Shown here piece after piece: positions 13,064 through 23,560 of a stretch of DNA of 64,000 nucleotides. The position numbers and the translations under genes were made by a program. The notes beneath the pieces are model-generated. The model had not been told where the DNA came from, did no database searches, and saw only the letters and a program-made list of their open reading frames with translations. Within the stretch, counting starts at the first letter, position 1. Every line of letters starts with the position of its first letter. The stretch is from Volvox africanus. Its lineage: Eukaryota; Chlorophyta; Chlorophyceae; Chlamydomonadales; Volvocaceae. The stretch spans positions 124,001 to 188,000 of the forward strand of contig BSDZ01000044.1 in NCBI GenBank assembly GCA_030268105.1, given 5' to 3'.

Positions 13064-15556
13064 TTATGCCAGAGCGTCAGCGGCTGCAGCATGGGCCCCG
13101 CCCGCTTCGCTTTGTAGAACACCATTGCGGCCACCACGGCCGCGGCCGCGGCCACGTCCTCGCCCTCTCCCGCGGCCCCGACCTCGACCTTCGGCAGGAG
13201 GCGCAGCCACACCGCCCTCCAGGTGCTCACCACCATCAGCGGCACCCTCGCCGCCCACCGCCTCAGCCGTCGCAACCGCGGCACTGCCACGTCCGCGACC
13301 ACCGGCACGCCGCCGACTCCTGCAGGTCAATTAAGGCAAATCCACGGAAACGATGGGTGATTAGCCTTGAATACGTAGCTAAGTAACTTGCAGGCAATTG
13401 GCAGGATGGTTAAGCAGCAGCATCGTCGCAAAGGCTGGATCTCGACAACACAGAATCAGGGAAACGTTTCCACCCTGATCGCAGAGGCTTGGAATTATGG
13501 CGCCTCAGCAGTCTCATCTTGGCCAAAACCAACACCGAGAAGCTTACTACAGTCCAGGAGAACAAATATCCCTAAAATCCCGATCAATCGGATACTTGGT
13601 TGCTTTTAACACACTGCCTGCACGTTGCACGTATGATGGTCCATTGCAACTTCCAAAGTCGCGCTGTCGTAGGGGGTAATATAAGCTCACCTGCCGCGAC
13701 CGCGACCACCCTCGCCACCAGCGGGCGCCGGGGCATCGTTAGCAGCCCCATCCGCCACACCTTCCACCGGCGCAACCGCGGCTGGTGCGCTGCGCCCGTG
13801 GCCCCTGCGGTGCGGAGACAGCAACCAGCAAGCCAGTCAGTCAAGACGTATTTCTAATGCCTTGGAAGGAGATGTGTTAAGAAACTACGTTCGTTAAGCG
13901 CGCTGTGTACCTTATCATCTCCCACATGCACGGAAGCATGCACGGCCTAGTACGTCATATCTTTATACATGACAAATCCCGGTCATCTCCAGATATCAAC
14001 ACCATGGACCCCCATTCCAAAAGAAAGTCTTCCGTCTGGGTCTGGGTGGCCAAGTGCAATATATCCAGACTTTCTTTTGGAATAGGGGTGTTGATATCTG
14101 GAGATATAATCCTCCATAGTACGCTCACCTGCCCCTGCCCCGGCCGCGCCAGCGGACAAAGCCGCCACCCACACCTCCTCGGCCTCCTCCTCGGCCCCTC
14201 CGCATCGAACGATCTTCCAGCAGCTGCTGCTCCACCTCGTCGAGCACTAGCTCCTCACTGGCCAAAGTGGCGCCCTCGCCACCTCCTGCAGGAGCGGCCG
14301 CTGCGCCACGGGGCGGCTGATCGGGCTTGACCTGATCAGCCGGCAGTGGAGGCTGGTAGCCGGGGTGGGCGGTGTCGGGCTGGTCTAGCGAGAGGGTGAC
14401 AGTGAGGACAGAGACGTTGCGGGAGACCTACAGGGGTTGAGACCGTGGGATCGGACGTCAGGCTGAGTAATTATTGTTGTTGAGCTCCCCGCAAGCAGTC
14501 AGCAACTAAGACAGCCACGTCCCAGTGGGATGCCATGAAAAATTAAGGTCCATGAAGGACACCAAAACTGGAACAGGCCGTCCTAATTTTTAGTATTAAC
14601 ATGGTGGGTCCTCACCCTCCTTCACCAACCCCTCGAACTGGGTTATTTTCGGCTGACCGTCCCTAGTCCCGCTTCCGTGAGCTCACCTGAATGAGATCCA
14701 GGCCATCTTCATTGGGCTGGTATTCGTCAACAAAAGTCATGCTGGAGGTCTCCGAAAGCTGGTGTAAACCAGCTACGCGGCGTTTGAGCACCTCGGCTGT
14801 CGACGTTTCCAAATTCAATTTCAGTAGCAGTTTCAGCCCAGAGCATCAACATACTTAGAAAACGAGCAGCAAGGCCGCGAGGAAAACCAACTTTGAGCGC
14901 GACAGTTAGTCAGCTAATTCATACCATGCACTACTGCAATGCCTTGAATAGCAAAACCTAAGGACTGCATGATAATGTATACTTAAGCGTTTCAACGATA
15001 GCGCTTTTTAATGTACCGGACAGGACTTCGCGGGACTCGTACCCGGGGGCAACCACCGCTGCTAGGCCCGTGGAAACGTTTACCCGCGCTGTGCGGGAGC
15101 CATATCAGCATATGATTGGCAAGTAATTCAATATGGGCACACTGTACTACACCTTCAACACGCACTTGGCCGCAAAGTCTACTTACCAATAGCCACCGTC
15201 TTGTTGATGGCCCTGCCCATAGCCTTCAGCACAACTGTCCGGTGCCCTTTCTCACGCAGAAGGCTCAAACCAAGTGAAACGTAAAAGCGCGTTTGCTCTG
15301 TTGACCGTACGCGGACCTGTCCGAGGCAACGTGATGCGGCACGGACGGCGCGGACCCAAAACAGGCAGGCTGACTGAGTGAGTCACCTCAGCGTAACAAA
15401 AATAGTTAGCCAGCTGATGGAAGCTTAACATAGCAAACACGAACTTCCCAGTCCCATCACATCGCGGCCTATGCAACCCGGAAGCGCCAGCCGCACCTCA
15501 TTCTCCGCTGCAGGCCCGTCATCGCGGGGCTTGTGAATGCGAGTATAGTTTTCCAT
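13064..15556 (-). CDS. Alba-domain DNA/RNA-binding protein with RGG tail
   Basis: Alba proteins bind RNA or DNA and in plants and algae act in chromatin and mRNA control. Exons in transcript order: 15478-15556, 15387-15423, 15187-15263, 14687-14796, 14129-14427, 13691-13804, 13064-13319; about 323 residues. The start is the ATG at 15556 (MENYTRIHKPRDDGPAAENE), matching the plant family opening. Conserved blocks follow: LLREKGHRTVVLKAMGRAIN, then AEVLKRRVAGLHQ, then VSVLTVTLS and HPGYQPPLPADQVKP. The tail has RGRGGGRGG and a long run of RG repeats ending at the TAA at 13064-13066, typical of RGG-tailed plant Alba proteins. Exon 2 is uncertain: the phase-consistent reading lacks the family NYxxYA motif, but another frame of the same bases has it. 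Family assignment is strong. Confidence 0.9.
13986..14104. repeat. Long intronic hairpin (inverted repeat) in the Alba gene
   Basis: The left arm 13986-14030 and right arm 14067-14104 are reverse complements over nearly their whole length. The left arm has about 7 extra bases in the middle. The loop is about 36 nt. Arm sequences include tctccagatatcaacacc and attccaaaagaaagtct. It sits in the intron between the Alba exons at 13691-13804 and 14129-14427. Confidence 0.93.
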
Positions 15557-15952
15557 GTCCTCCGGCAACTCACGAGGTACACCTTAGCCCCGTGAGAGAC
15601 TACCGCAACGATCCCACCTCTGAAGACTGCAAAGGAATGCAAAAGCTGATACCGCAAGAAATATAAAAATGCTCTGACGGGTTTCTAGCGTTATAACTCA
15701 ATGTCAGCTGTGACCACCAAGTGTATAGGCAGATCTCTACTTCTGAAGCTAGTTTCTTAAAGTATGCTGAATATGTAATGAGAGCAGGGATAGGAAATAT
15801 GTTATATCGATTTTAACTAGCTGTACCGTTGTCGCAACGCAGAATGAAGCACGGCGCATTTACGATGTACGGGCTCAGTCAACTTCCGAATAACCCGAAA
15901 CCGATATGTCGGCGATACTTGGCGTGGTGTTCCTTAGCTTTTGATCATAAAA
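15557..15952. other. Short region between divergent genes
   Basis: Upstream of the Alba gene (minus) and of the possible plus-strand gene at 15953. No coding signal seen; promoters are presumed here. Confidence 0.45.
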
Positions 15953-18900
15953 ATGGATATCCGGGCAATGGATGCTGAGCGTCTGCTTCAAGCCTCAAAG
16001 GCGTACTGCCGGTGGCCGAACATGATGCCTGTGCGCTTGAGAGGCATGGGCACTGGCGCATATACTGCTAAAATTTTAGGGGGATTTGAGTTTGATCTGG
16101 GCACCATCTTCGTCGCCTGCGAATGCGAACGCTGTGCGCAGAAGCCAGCGCTCGTTGGAGTTGACGTGAAGGAGGAAGAAAGTAAGATCATTATTACAAA
16201 TGGAAATATGGATGGTGAACTAATTGGCTTTCGGCCTCAGCGCGCGAACACGGACAGACTCGCCTTCGTACGGTTTGGTCCCAAGGGTCGTCGTTCCCTT
16301 CTCCCATCCCACCACGAAGTGCACGGCGTCACCGCCTTATCTTGCCGCTAATCATCGACGAAAATATCATAATCTTCTTGTTATGCTAAATTGCTCCTCC
16401 GTCACAACCATAAAAGGTGTAATTTGTTGTGCTTCTCGCAACCGTTACTGGGCCACCTGGATTGCTGTATCAGCGTAACGGATGATGTTGCTTGCGGCGC
16501 ACAGAACTCCATATCCTCCACACGAGCTTTTCGTTGTACACCCTGGTACCCGTTCGTTCGTTTTGGCTCCTCAGAACCATTTGCTCTAGACATCCCGCTT
16601 GCGTTCCCCCTCATAATGTCCCCAGGCAGCATCATGTCCGTCTTGGAGTTCGCGATCCACTGCGGCGTCGTAGACCTCATTGAGCACCGGTTGTGCGAAA
16701 TGGACAGCGAGACCGTACAGCTAGCCGCGAGCCGCATGCTGCCGGAAATGTTATTTGTACTAGACGTTCCAGAAGGCGGCGGTGCGGCCGCGGCCGCGGC
16801 AGGCAGCTGCGACGCTGGTAGCTGCACCCACTCTTTTGGAGTTCTGCCCCTCTCAGATTTCCTGCGGCAGGTTCGGCCAAGTACGGCATGGGAGGAAGAC
16901 TCGTCTTCATCATCGCCACCCTGTCCCTATCTCCGCCTGTCTGTTTGTCTGTCTGTTCGTCTGTTCCCTCAAACCATCTGTCTGTCTGTCTGTTCCCCAC
17001 CCATCACCACTCACCCACTTCGACCAAACCAAAACCCACCAAACCCCCGGATCCACGCCTGAAGTCCGCGGAGGCGGCGGGAGGACCCCTCCTGGAGGGC
17101 CGCCAACTGGGGGTGTTCGTCTTCACAAGCCCCGCTGGAGCCATGACCGCGAAGGACGTGGTTTCGGAGGGAGCCGCAAACCAGCTTCCAAACACCGTGG
17201 CTGACGCCGGCGGCAGCGCCAGCCTATCCATTGGCAGGGGGGTGGAGTACGACGCCGAGACAGGTAAGGCATGTTTGGCGGTACGTACGAACCGAGGGAG
17301 GTCACTGCGTACACCTGATCCGTATCTCAGGCCAGAGCTTTTGGTTTCGGAGGTCGCATGAAGGCGTTTATTGAATAAATGTTTTTAAGAGTAATGGCCA
17401 AGACGACGGCCAGCCGATCCGTCGGTCAGTCAGCTTATCCTGGTAGCCGTGAGTTTTGCGGATCTGGTGCCGTACCATTGGAAGAGCAGCACACCGGCCA
17501 CTGGAAAGCCGCCACCATCATTCCATGGGTTGCTTCCCACGAACGGATCCTGCAGGTGCTCTCCGCGTCAAGTACGACACGGGGCCCCTCCTGGAGCTGT
17601 GTCAGGACGAGGAGGAAGAGGAGGGTGAAGGGCGCAAAGGGGCGACGGACGCCTGGATCCATGTAGCTGTGTGTCACGTGGTTCTGGATCCAGATCTAAA
17701 TCCGGATGTGGAATCAAGTCGAAGGGACGTGGATGTGGGAGGTACCGGCCACCACGCCGCGGCGTTGGCGAGGCGCGGCTTATGTGGGCCCTTCCGAGGA
17801 TGTCTCGCGGTGGGTATCGAAGCCCTAAACGTTCACAATCTTGCCAGACATGGGAAAAGCCGTACATGAGCCCCCTAGCTGCATGGACGGGGGGAGGCCC
17901 CGGTGTCCTGCGCCGCCCACGTGCCCGCCGCAGAAGCCCCCGCTGCCCCAACCCCCTCCCCTCCCCTCCCCACCCCACCCCACCCCACCCCACCCCACCC
18001 CACCCCACCCCACCCCACCCCTCCCCACCCCGCCCTGGGCATCACCTGATGCACCCTCCTCAGGCCGTGCCCGCACAGTGGGACTCTCCCCGCCTCGACC
18101 CTCTGCTTCAACGTCACCTGCAACCGCCAGTGGATAACCCAGATGCCGTACGCTCTGCAGCTACTGCAGCTGCCACCGCTATCGGGGCCCTGCCACCTTC
18201 ACCGGCACAGCCAGCGAGTGGAGCAAAGGAAGGAGGTGCTACTGCTGCTACTGCTGAAGTTCCAACAGCAGCTACAGCCGAGCTTGGCAGCAAGGATAGT
18301 CCGGCCACAAGAGGGGCGGAGGCCGCAGATGTAGCGGCGACGGCAGCGGCGGCGGCGAGCGGTGCGGAGGAAATGGATACGGACATGTTGGACTCTGGAT
18401 CCAGGAACATGGCAGGGTTGGCGGTCGAGGGATTGACGGCATCGCTGACGCTGGCAGCCCTCAGCGACGGTGACGACGGGGGAGGCGTCGCCGCTGCTGC
18501 CACTGGCCCCGTGGCGGCGGCGACAATCCCCACGGGGGCTGTGGAAGCGGATGTTGAGATGCAGCTTCTGCCGAATGAAGCTCTGGAGAAGGCGGCAGCT
18601 GCCGGTACGGACTCTACGGCAGCAGAAGTACAACTGCTGCAGCTGCGGCTGCAGCAGTTGGCGGAGCATCGGATTGGCGTGGTGGGGAGCTCAGGCGACA
18701 GCGGCGGCTGCAGAGGGGACTCCGAGCGCGGTGTGTACTCAGCAGTGTCGGCGCCGGGGGAGGGGGATGTAGCAGCACCGAGCAAACAGCGGTCAGCGTC
18801 TGTGGTGGCGGAGGTGGCGGAGGCGGAGGCGGCGGCGGAAGCAAGGAGGACTGGGCCGGACATCTGCCGGGAAGCCGCACAGTCAGCAGAAGGATCCGGG

Positions 18901-19662
18901 CAGTCCGTTGACGGCGCGGTAACAGTCGTATTAACGGACCAGGCAAAGGCAGCAGCGATGGAGGCGAAGCGCGCTGGACGGGACGACTTCAGAGAAGCGG
19001 AGCTAAGTGCCCTTCTAGAACGCGCAGTTCGGTTTCGGTTGCGGAAAGCAGCGCCGCCACCACCTCAAAGGGAGGAAGTCGGGGGAGGTGGGCTGGGGCC
19101 GTCAGAGGCAGAGATCCACAACGTTGAGGGACCGATATATGCGGACGGCGAGGAGGAGGAGGTGGAAGAAGGAGAAGGGGGGGAGGAGGAGGAGATGGAC
19201 GCGGAGGTTGTGGCGCTGTGCGGGGCAATCAACTCTCTCGATGAGGCTATGCTGCAGCTGGGGCTGCGGGGCCCCATTCGCACGAAGATGTTGCTGTGCG
19301 TCTGGATGATGAGATCGTGGCAGGTGATGAGGGGGAGGAGGGGGACGAGGGGTGCTCTACATGGGGGCAAAGCTGAACTGCTGACGGCGTGAAGGTCCTC
19401 TCCTCCCCTTCCTGGAGTGGAAGGGCAGCTTCACAGAATAAGGTGGGATCTTGACACCTCTGTCACACATTGATGTCAGCCAACCTTCTGATTCGGTCAG
19501 GTCAGAGCACTTTTCGCATCGCCCTTTCGGCCCCCCCAGGTGCGGTTTCTGGAAGAGGAGCTGCGTGGATGGGTGGAGCGGCGGAACGCAGCAGCGGCTG
19601 CGGCGGCGACAACGGTGGCGACGGTTCTGGAAACGGGAGCGGCATTCCCCGAGGACCGTTAG
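15953..19662 (+). CDS. Unrecognised acidic, alanine-rich protein, multi-exon
   Basis: I do not recognise this protein. The 3' part is firm: exon 18064-19323 joins in phase to 19540-19662 (TAG). The big exon is Ala/Gly rich with Gln-rich stretches (VQLLQLRLQQLAEHR) and an acidic run (EEEEVEEGEGGEEEEMD). The last exon looks like a coiled coil (VRFLEEELRGWVERRNA). The 5' part is weak. A candidate first exon from 15953 (MDIRAMDAERLLQASKAYC) has a CECERC cysteine motif. Another block near 16629-16880 reads SIMSVLEFAIHCGVVDLIEH and ends LSDFLRQ before a donor. Between 16900 and 18060 the frame changes and lies near CTGT and CCCCA microsatellites. These may be two genes. Function unknown. Confidence 0.5.
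17967..18020. repeat. (CCCCA)n microsatellite
   Basis: Pure CCCCA units over about 55 bp, just before the acceptor at 18063. It creates open frames on both strands that should not be read as genes. Confidence 0.95.
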
Positions 19663-19863
19663 GGGGCCAGCGGCAAGTAAATGAAGCGAAAGAAATGGTG
19701 TCACATCAATGGTGTCTTTGGACGAGATCTGGCGGGCGACCTCGCAGCCAGCGCATCTGCATCTGTCGGTTGCGGGAATTATGAACAGACGGAGCATCGT
19801 GACAACTTCGTGATTATTGACAATACAGTGTGTAGTAATCTTAATCAGCTAACGGTTGGTATT

Positions 19864-19868
19864 TGTAA
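19864..19868 (+). terminator. TGTAA polyadenylation signal
   Basis: TGTAA about 200 bp after the TAG at 19662; fits the volvocine poly(A) signal. Confidence 0.5.
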
Positions 19869-20537
19869 CGTGCAACGGTGTTCACAAGAGTCAGCATCTG
19901 CTCTCCACAGCTTGGCGCCGAGAGCCTCCTGGGCGCATCTTGGCGAGCCGTAGGAGTGACGGAGGCCCGGGGGCGGCACGTACCATAGGCACCTTCCTGG
20001 GCCGGCAATTCGGCCAAATAGGAAACTTTGGGAAACGCCGAAATTCGGAAAACTTAAACCCCTTTTGCAAATGTCGAAACAGCAAAACCGCGAAGAGAGG
20101 TGGGCCATATTCGGAGTCGAAGGTCGGATTCATTCATTGGTACTGGGTACGCATGTACGGTACGCACCGAGGCTTTGCCGTCTCCCAAACCCACTTAGCC
20201 AATGGAAGGGCTCTGAAGCCCCGGTGGGGTCCCCCTCCCTCCCTGGACATTAATCAAAATCAAAATCAAGGGGTTTGCATACTTATATAACTCTTCTGCA
20301 TATTTTCATATTTGCGGAGACCCGTTCAACTCCAGATCTCCAGTGTCTGACTCTATCCGTCTGTCCGTCTGCCTGTCTGTCGGCTTAACCTGCCCTGGGG
20401 CCAGCCCGGAAGCCCTCAAGAGGTAAGCCACGATGTGAGAGACAAAAAGGCTTCTCTACGAAATCTACGGATGGATTCGCAGTCGGAATGGCGCCAAAAT
20501 ATAGATAGCCATTACACGAGGAGGTGGCTGCTGCTCA

Positions 20538-20542
20538 TTACA
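20538..20542 (-). terminator. TGTAA polyadenylation signal (minus strand)
   Basis: TTACA on the plus strand, about 47 bp downstream of the stop of the 20589-21944 gene. Confidence 0.5.
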
Positions 20543-20588
20543 ACCAACATAGAAGTGCCTTCAGCGTCCCCTCCCCAGCGCCTGTCCT

Positions 20589-21944
20589 TTATCCCACTAC
20601 CGCAGCACTGCCACCGCCACTGTCGTGCCCAGCGCCATCCGACTCCCCGTGCCCGCTGCCGCTACTTCTACCCCCCTCGCCGCCGGCACCTGCCCGACCT
20701 GTGTGTATCCTGTCCAACACCGCCATAGCCTCACTCCGTATCGCCTCCAGCCGAGCAATCACAGCGGCATTTCCCCCATATGAAATACTGCCACCTGCAC
20801 CACCAACATGGCCACCAGTGCTGTGGTCCGCCGCAATGCCGTCCCCACCCCTACCTGTGCCAGCACTTGCGGCCTCGTCAACCACCTGCAGCTGCACCAC
20901 CATTGACTGCAAGGTTGCCAGGAATCTCCCCGGCCTGACCCAGTCAGGCTGGTTGGCGTGGAAGGCAGTCTGCGGCTTCTGCCTAGGTGCGGCACCGTCC
21001 CAATCCCGCTCAAACGCGGCAGTGAGAAGTCCGACTCGCCGCAGCGGATCGCTGACGGCCACAAGCTCCTTCAAGAAGGCAGCGCAGCGCTGCGGTACGT
21101 TTGACCGCACCGGTTCTATGGGCTGGTCAGCTCCCGCGTTGAAGCGGGCCTCCTCCCGCAACAGCCGAACCTCCTCCCGCAGCAAAACCAGCCGGGCCAG
21201 GAGACGGCGGTCCGGAATCTCGGGCTGCTCTTCCATCTCATCAATAAATTTGGAGGCGGTGGCAGCGAGGGTGTCCAAGTCGGCAGCTGGGACGCCGCTG
21301 CCTACGGCAGCAGCTCCGTCGGCAGCGGCTCCGGCCGCCGCCGCCGCCGCCGCAGCACGCAGCACCCCGACCCGTTCGTCCTTGTCCACGTGACGTAGTG
21401 CGAGGTCTAAGACTTGCGCGGCTGAGGGCATGCGGCCAGCGACTTGCCGTAGGACTTCCTCACGTATGGCGGATAATAAGCGCTTCAGCTGTGCGTCCCC
21501 GCGTTGCTCGCATGCATGGATGAATCCGGACAAGGTGGTTAGGAAGTTGGTGTTGAGGAAGTCTAAGCGACGTGCAACGGCATCGCGGACGGCTGTTAGC
21601 TCTGTTTGATCGGTGCGGTCTTCTTGAATGTATGCCACGGCCTCAGAGATAAACATTTCGCGTGTGACCTCGTTGACGATTTCGCCAACCATAGCGGCCG
21701 CACGCTCCACATTGGCCGAAATTTCTGCGCGTTTCTGAAGTGGATCAGGTTGCGGTGGTTGTGAAGAGTTGCCAGCGGCTGCGGCGCTTGGCAGTTCGCT
21801 GGTGCGGCGTCGGGGATGGGGCTGTGAGGGACATTGCCGGCGAGTCGGCGGCATGGAGGGAAGCGGAAGGGAAGCTGGTCGTTGAGCCGCCAAGCTATGA
21901 CGAAAGAGCTGATAGTTAGGTGGATAGAGGATGGCGTGATGCAT
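20589..21944 (-). CDS. Single-exon protein, At4g37920-like (plastid family)
   Basis: A 451-residue open frame with no intron needed, starting MHHAILYPPNYQLFRHS. The first 70 residues are Arg/Pro/Ser/Ala rich and could be an organelle leader. A helical core follows (VGEIVNEVTREMFISEAVAY, ARRLDFLNTNFLTTLSGFI). A later block, NVPQRCAAFLKELVAVSDP followed by RRVGLLTAAFERDWD, resembles from memory the C-terminal part of the plant chloroplast protein At4g37920, whose biochemical role is not established. An Ala-rich linker (about 605-645 nt into the gene) and a Gly/Ser-rich tail are low complexity. Coding status is firm. The family link is tentative and needs a profile search. Neighbours give no functional hint. 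Confidence 0.7.
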   Translation of the reverse strand: MHHAILYPPNYQLFRHSLAAQRPASLPLPSMPPTRRQCPSQPHPRRRTSELPSAAAAGNSSQPPQPDPLQKRAEISANVERAAAMVGEIVNEVTREMFISEAVAYIQEDRTDQTELTAVRDAVARRLDFLNTNFLTTLSGFIHACEQRGDAQLKRLLSAIREEVLRQVAGRMPSAAQVLDLALRHVDKDERVGVLRAAAAAAAAGAAADGAAAVGSGVPAADLDTLAATASKFIDEMEEQPEIPDRRLLARLVLLREEVRLLREEARFNAGADQPIEPVRSNVPQRCAAFLKELVAVSDPLRRVGLLTAAFERDWDGAAPRQKPQTAFHANQPDWVRPGRFLATLQSMVVQLQVVDEAASAGTGRGGDGIAADHSTGGHVGGAGGSISYGGNAAVIARLEAIRSEAMAVLDRIHTGRAGAGGEGGRSSGSGHGESDGAGHDSGGGSAAVVG

Positions 21945-22137
21945 TCTTTTGCCAGCAGCACGTCTAGTTATTTCGCCTAACCTAGTAATTTGAAAGTTGC
22001 AATGAGCCTCTTATTAACTTCATCAGGTGCAATAATTACAACTTTTACAAGGAATTTCCATTAACCTATCGCATTTACAAAATAGTTTAACAGTAAAAAT
22101 CCGGAACCAACCATTTCTTGGTTCCGTAATTGTATTA

Positions 22138-22669
22138 ATGAGTACGCCGGATCGCCTGTCAAACAACAGGACCCAGGTTGCTGAGGCACTTGCAAGCTGC
22201 GTCAAAACTGCGCTTAAAATTCCGGATCTAGTTGCAAAGGACCAGGGCACCTCGGTAAGGTGGAATGGTTGCTATTCAGTGAGATATTTGGGAACCTTGC
22301 TAATTTCACACCCTTCCGCGAGGACAAGATGCGGATAGTTCCTTGCCTTGTTATGGGTATCAAATGTCCGCACTATGAGAGCCTTCCCCGCCCCTATGTG
22401 GAGCGCCCCCGCAGATAACGGAGGTGACTGACGCTCTCATTGCCCGCGAACAGATCATCACCTCCACCTGCAACCTCACGGAGCTGCAGCTAGGCCGGGC
22501 CGTGGACTCGTACGCTAAGTCGCTGGAGGCAGCGGCCGCACCTCTGAGGCAACTGTTGGCCAGTGCAGCACGGCTGGAGGCGGTGCTGGCTGTGGAGGAG
22601 GCGCGAACCAGGCTCAAACGCACCCACCATCACCACCACCACCAGCAGCAGCGGTCGGGGACTGACTAA
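22138..22669 (+). CDS. Small two-exon protein of unknown function
   Basis: Exons 22138-22254 and 22415-22669 join in phase 0 to give 123 residues. The donor is gtaagg and the acceptor is cccccgcag. It opens MSTPDRLSNNRTQVAEALAS and continues with ITEVTDALIAREQIITSTC. The middle is predicted to be helical (LGRAVDSYAKSLEAAAAPLR and LEAVLAVEEARTRLK). It ends in a natural run of six histidines followed by three glutamines. I see no signal peptide or membrane segment. The size and helical heptads recall small coiled-coil subunits of larger complexes, but no family is recognised. The existence of the gene is likely, not certain. Confidence 0.6.
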
Positions 22670-23059
22670 CAAGGACCAGGAACAGCCCCAGCGGGTAGCT
22701 GACGGATGTGGGCCGCGGGCGCTTCTTGGGGGTCTTAATGCATCCACTTGACGCGATTGGGAGTGTTCCGTTCCCCGAAGCGGTTCCACTGGCCGACGTT
22801 TAGGCGGCGTTAAGGGCGCCGTGGCGCACGTTTTATTTACATCAGCATAGCGACCAGCACCACAGTCCCCTACTTTGGCAGTGTGTCAGAGAGTTCAAAA
22901 GGCTTCCTCTCGCGTTTCCCGCCAAAATGACATGCATGCAACTAGTGACGAGAGAATATTCCTTCAGTCCCCCTTGTGAGATTCTGAATCGTCGCGAAGA
23001 GTCTCACTGACATCGGCCTCATTGATCTCAGTGAAGCTCGCGAGGGTCACCTGTACGGC
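22670..23059. other. Short intergenic gap
   Basis: Between two plus-strand genes; I see nothing coding in it. Confidence 0.5.
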
Positions 23060-23521
23060 ATGGTGGGGAGGGAGGGAATCGAGATGGCGGCAGGGGCCAG
23101 CGGGGACTTAGCCAGAGCGGCGGATGATCCCGGGGAGGCTGCGCTCCAACCGCCGTACAGTTTGACTGTACGGCGAGTTTCGGAGCTGCTTGCAGAGGGC
23201 CACTGGGCGCAATGTGAGCAGCTTCTGGACAGCGAATTGAGTTCTCCGCCATCAACAGCAGCGGAGGCACGGGTAAGTACGGCGTCGCCGTACAGTCTTG
23301 CCCCAAACGGTTTGCCAGTGCCGTTACCTGTGTACTGTATATTGAATGGATTTGTTCATGACGAGAAGGCGATGTACGTAAAGAGAGAGTTCAGTTACTG
23401 AATTGGTACGACGGTTTGGTAGTTGGCGCTGCTCATATTTGTCCTCTTGCTCTTATATTATTATTATTGTTATTATGATTATTATTGTTATTATCATCAT
23501 CATCATTTTATTATTATTATT

Positions 23522-23560
<39 letters not shown>

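Larger units (their letters stand above)
19663..20588. other. Convergent intergenic region
   Basis: Lies between the 3' ends of the plus gene ending 19662 and the minus gene ending 20589. It holds a TGTAA at 19864-19868 for the plus gene and TTACA at 20538-20542 for the minus gene. No coding signal. Confidence 0.6.

Noticed and set aside
18114..18863. A 249-residue Ser/Ala-rich frame on the minus strand
   Set aside because: Antisense of the Ala-rich exon 18064-19323, whose splice partner at 19540 supports the plus strand.
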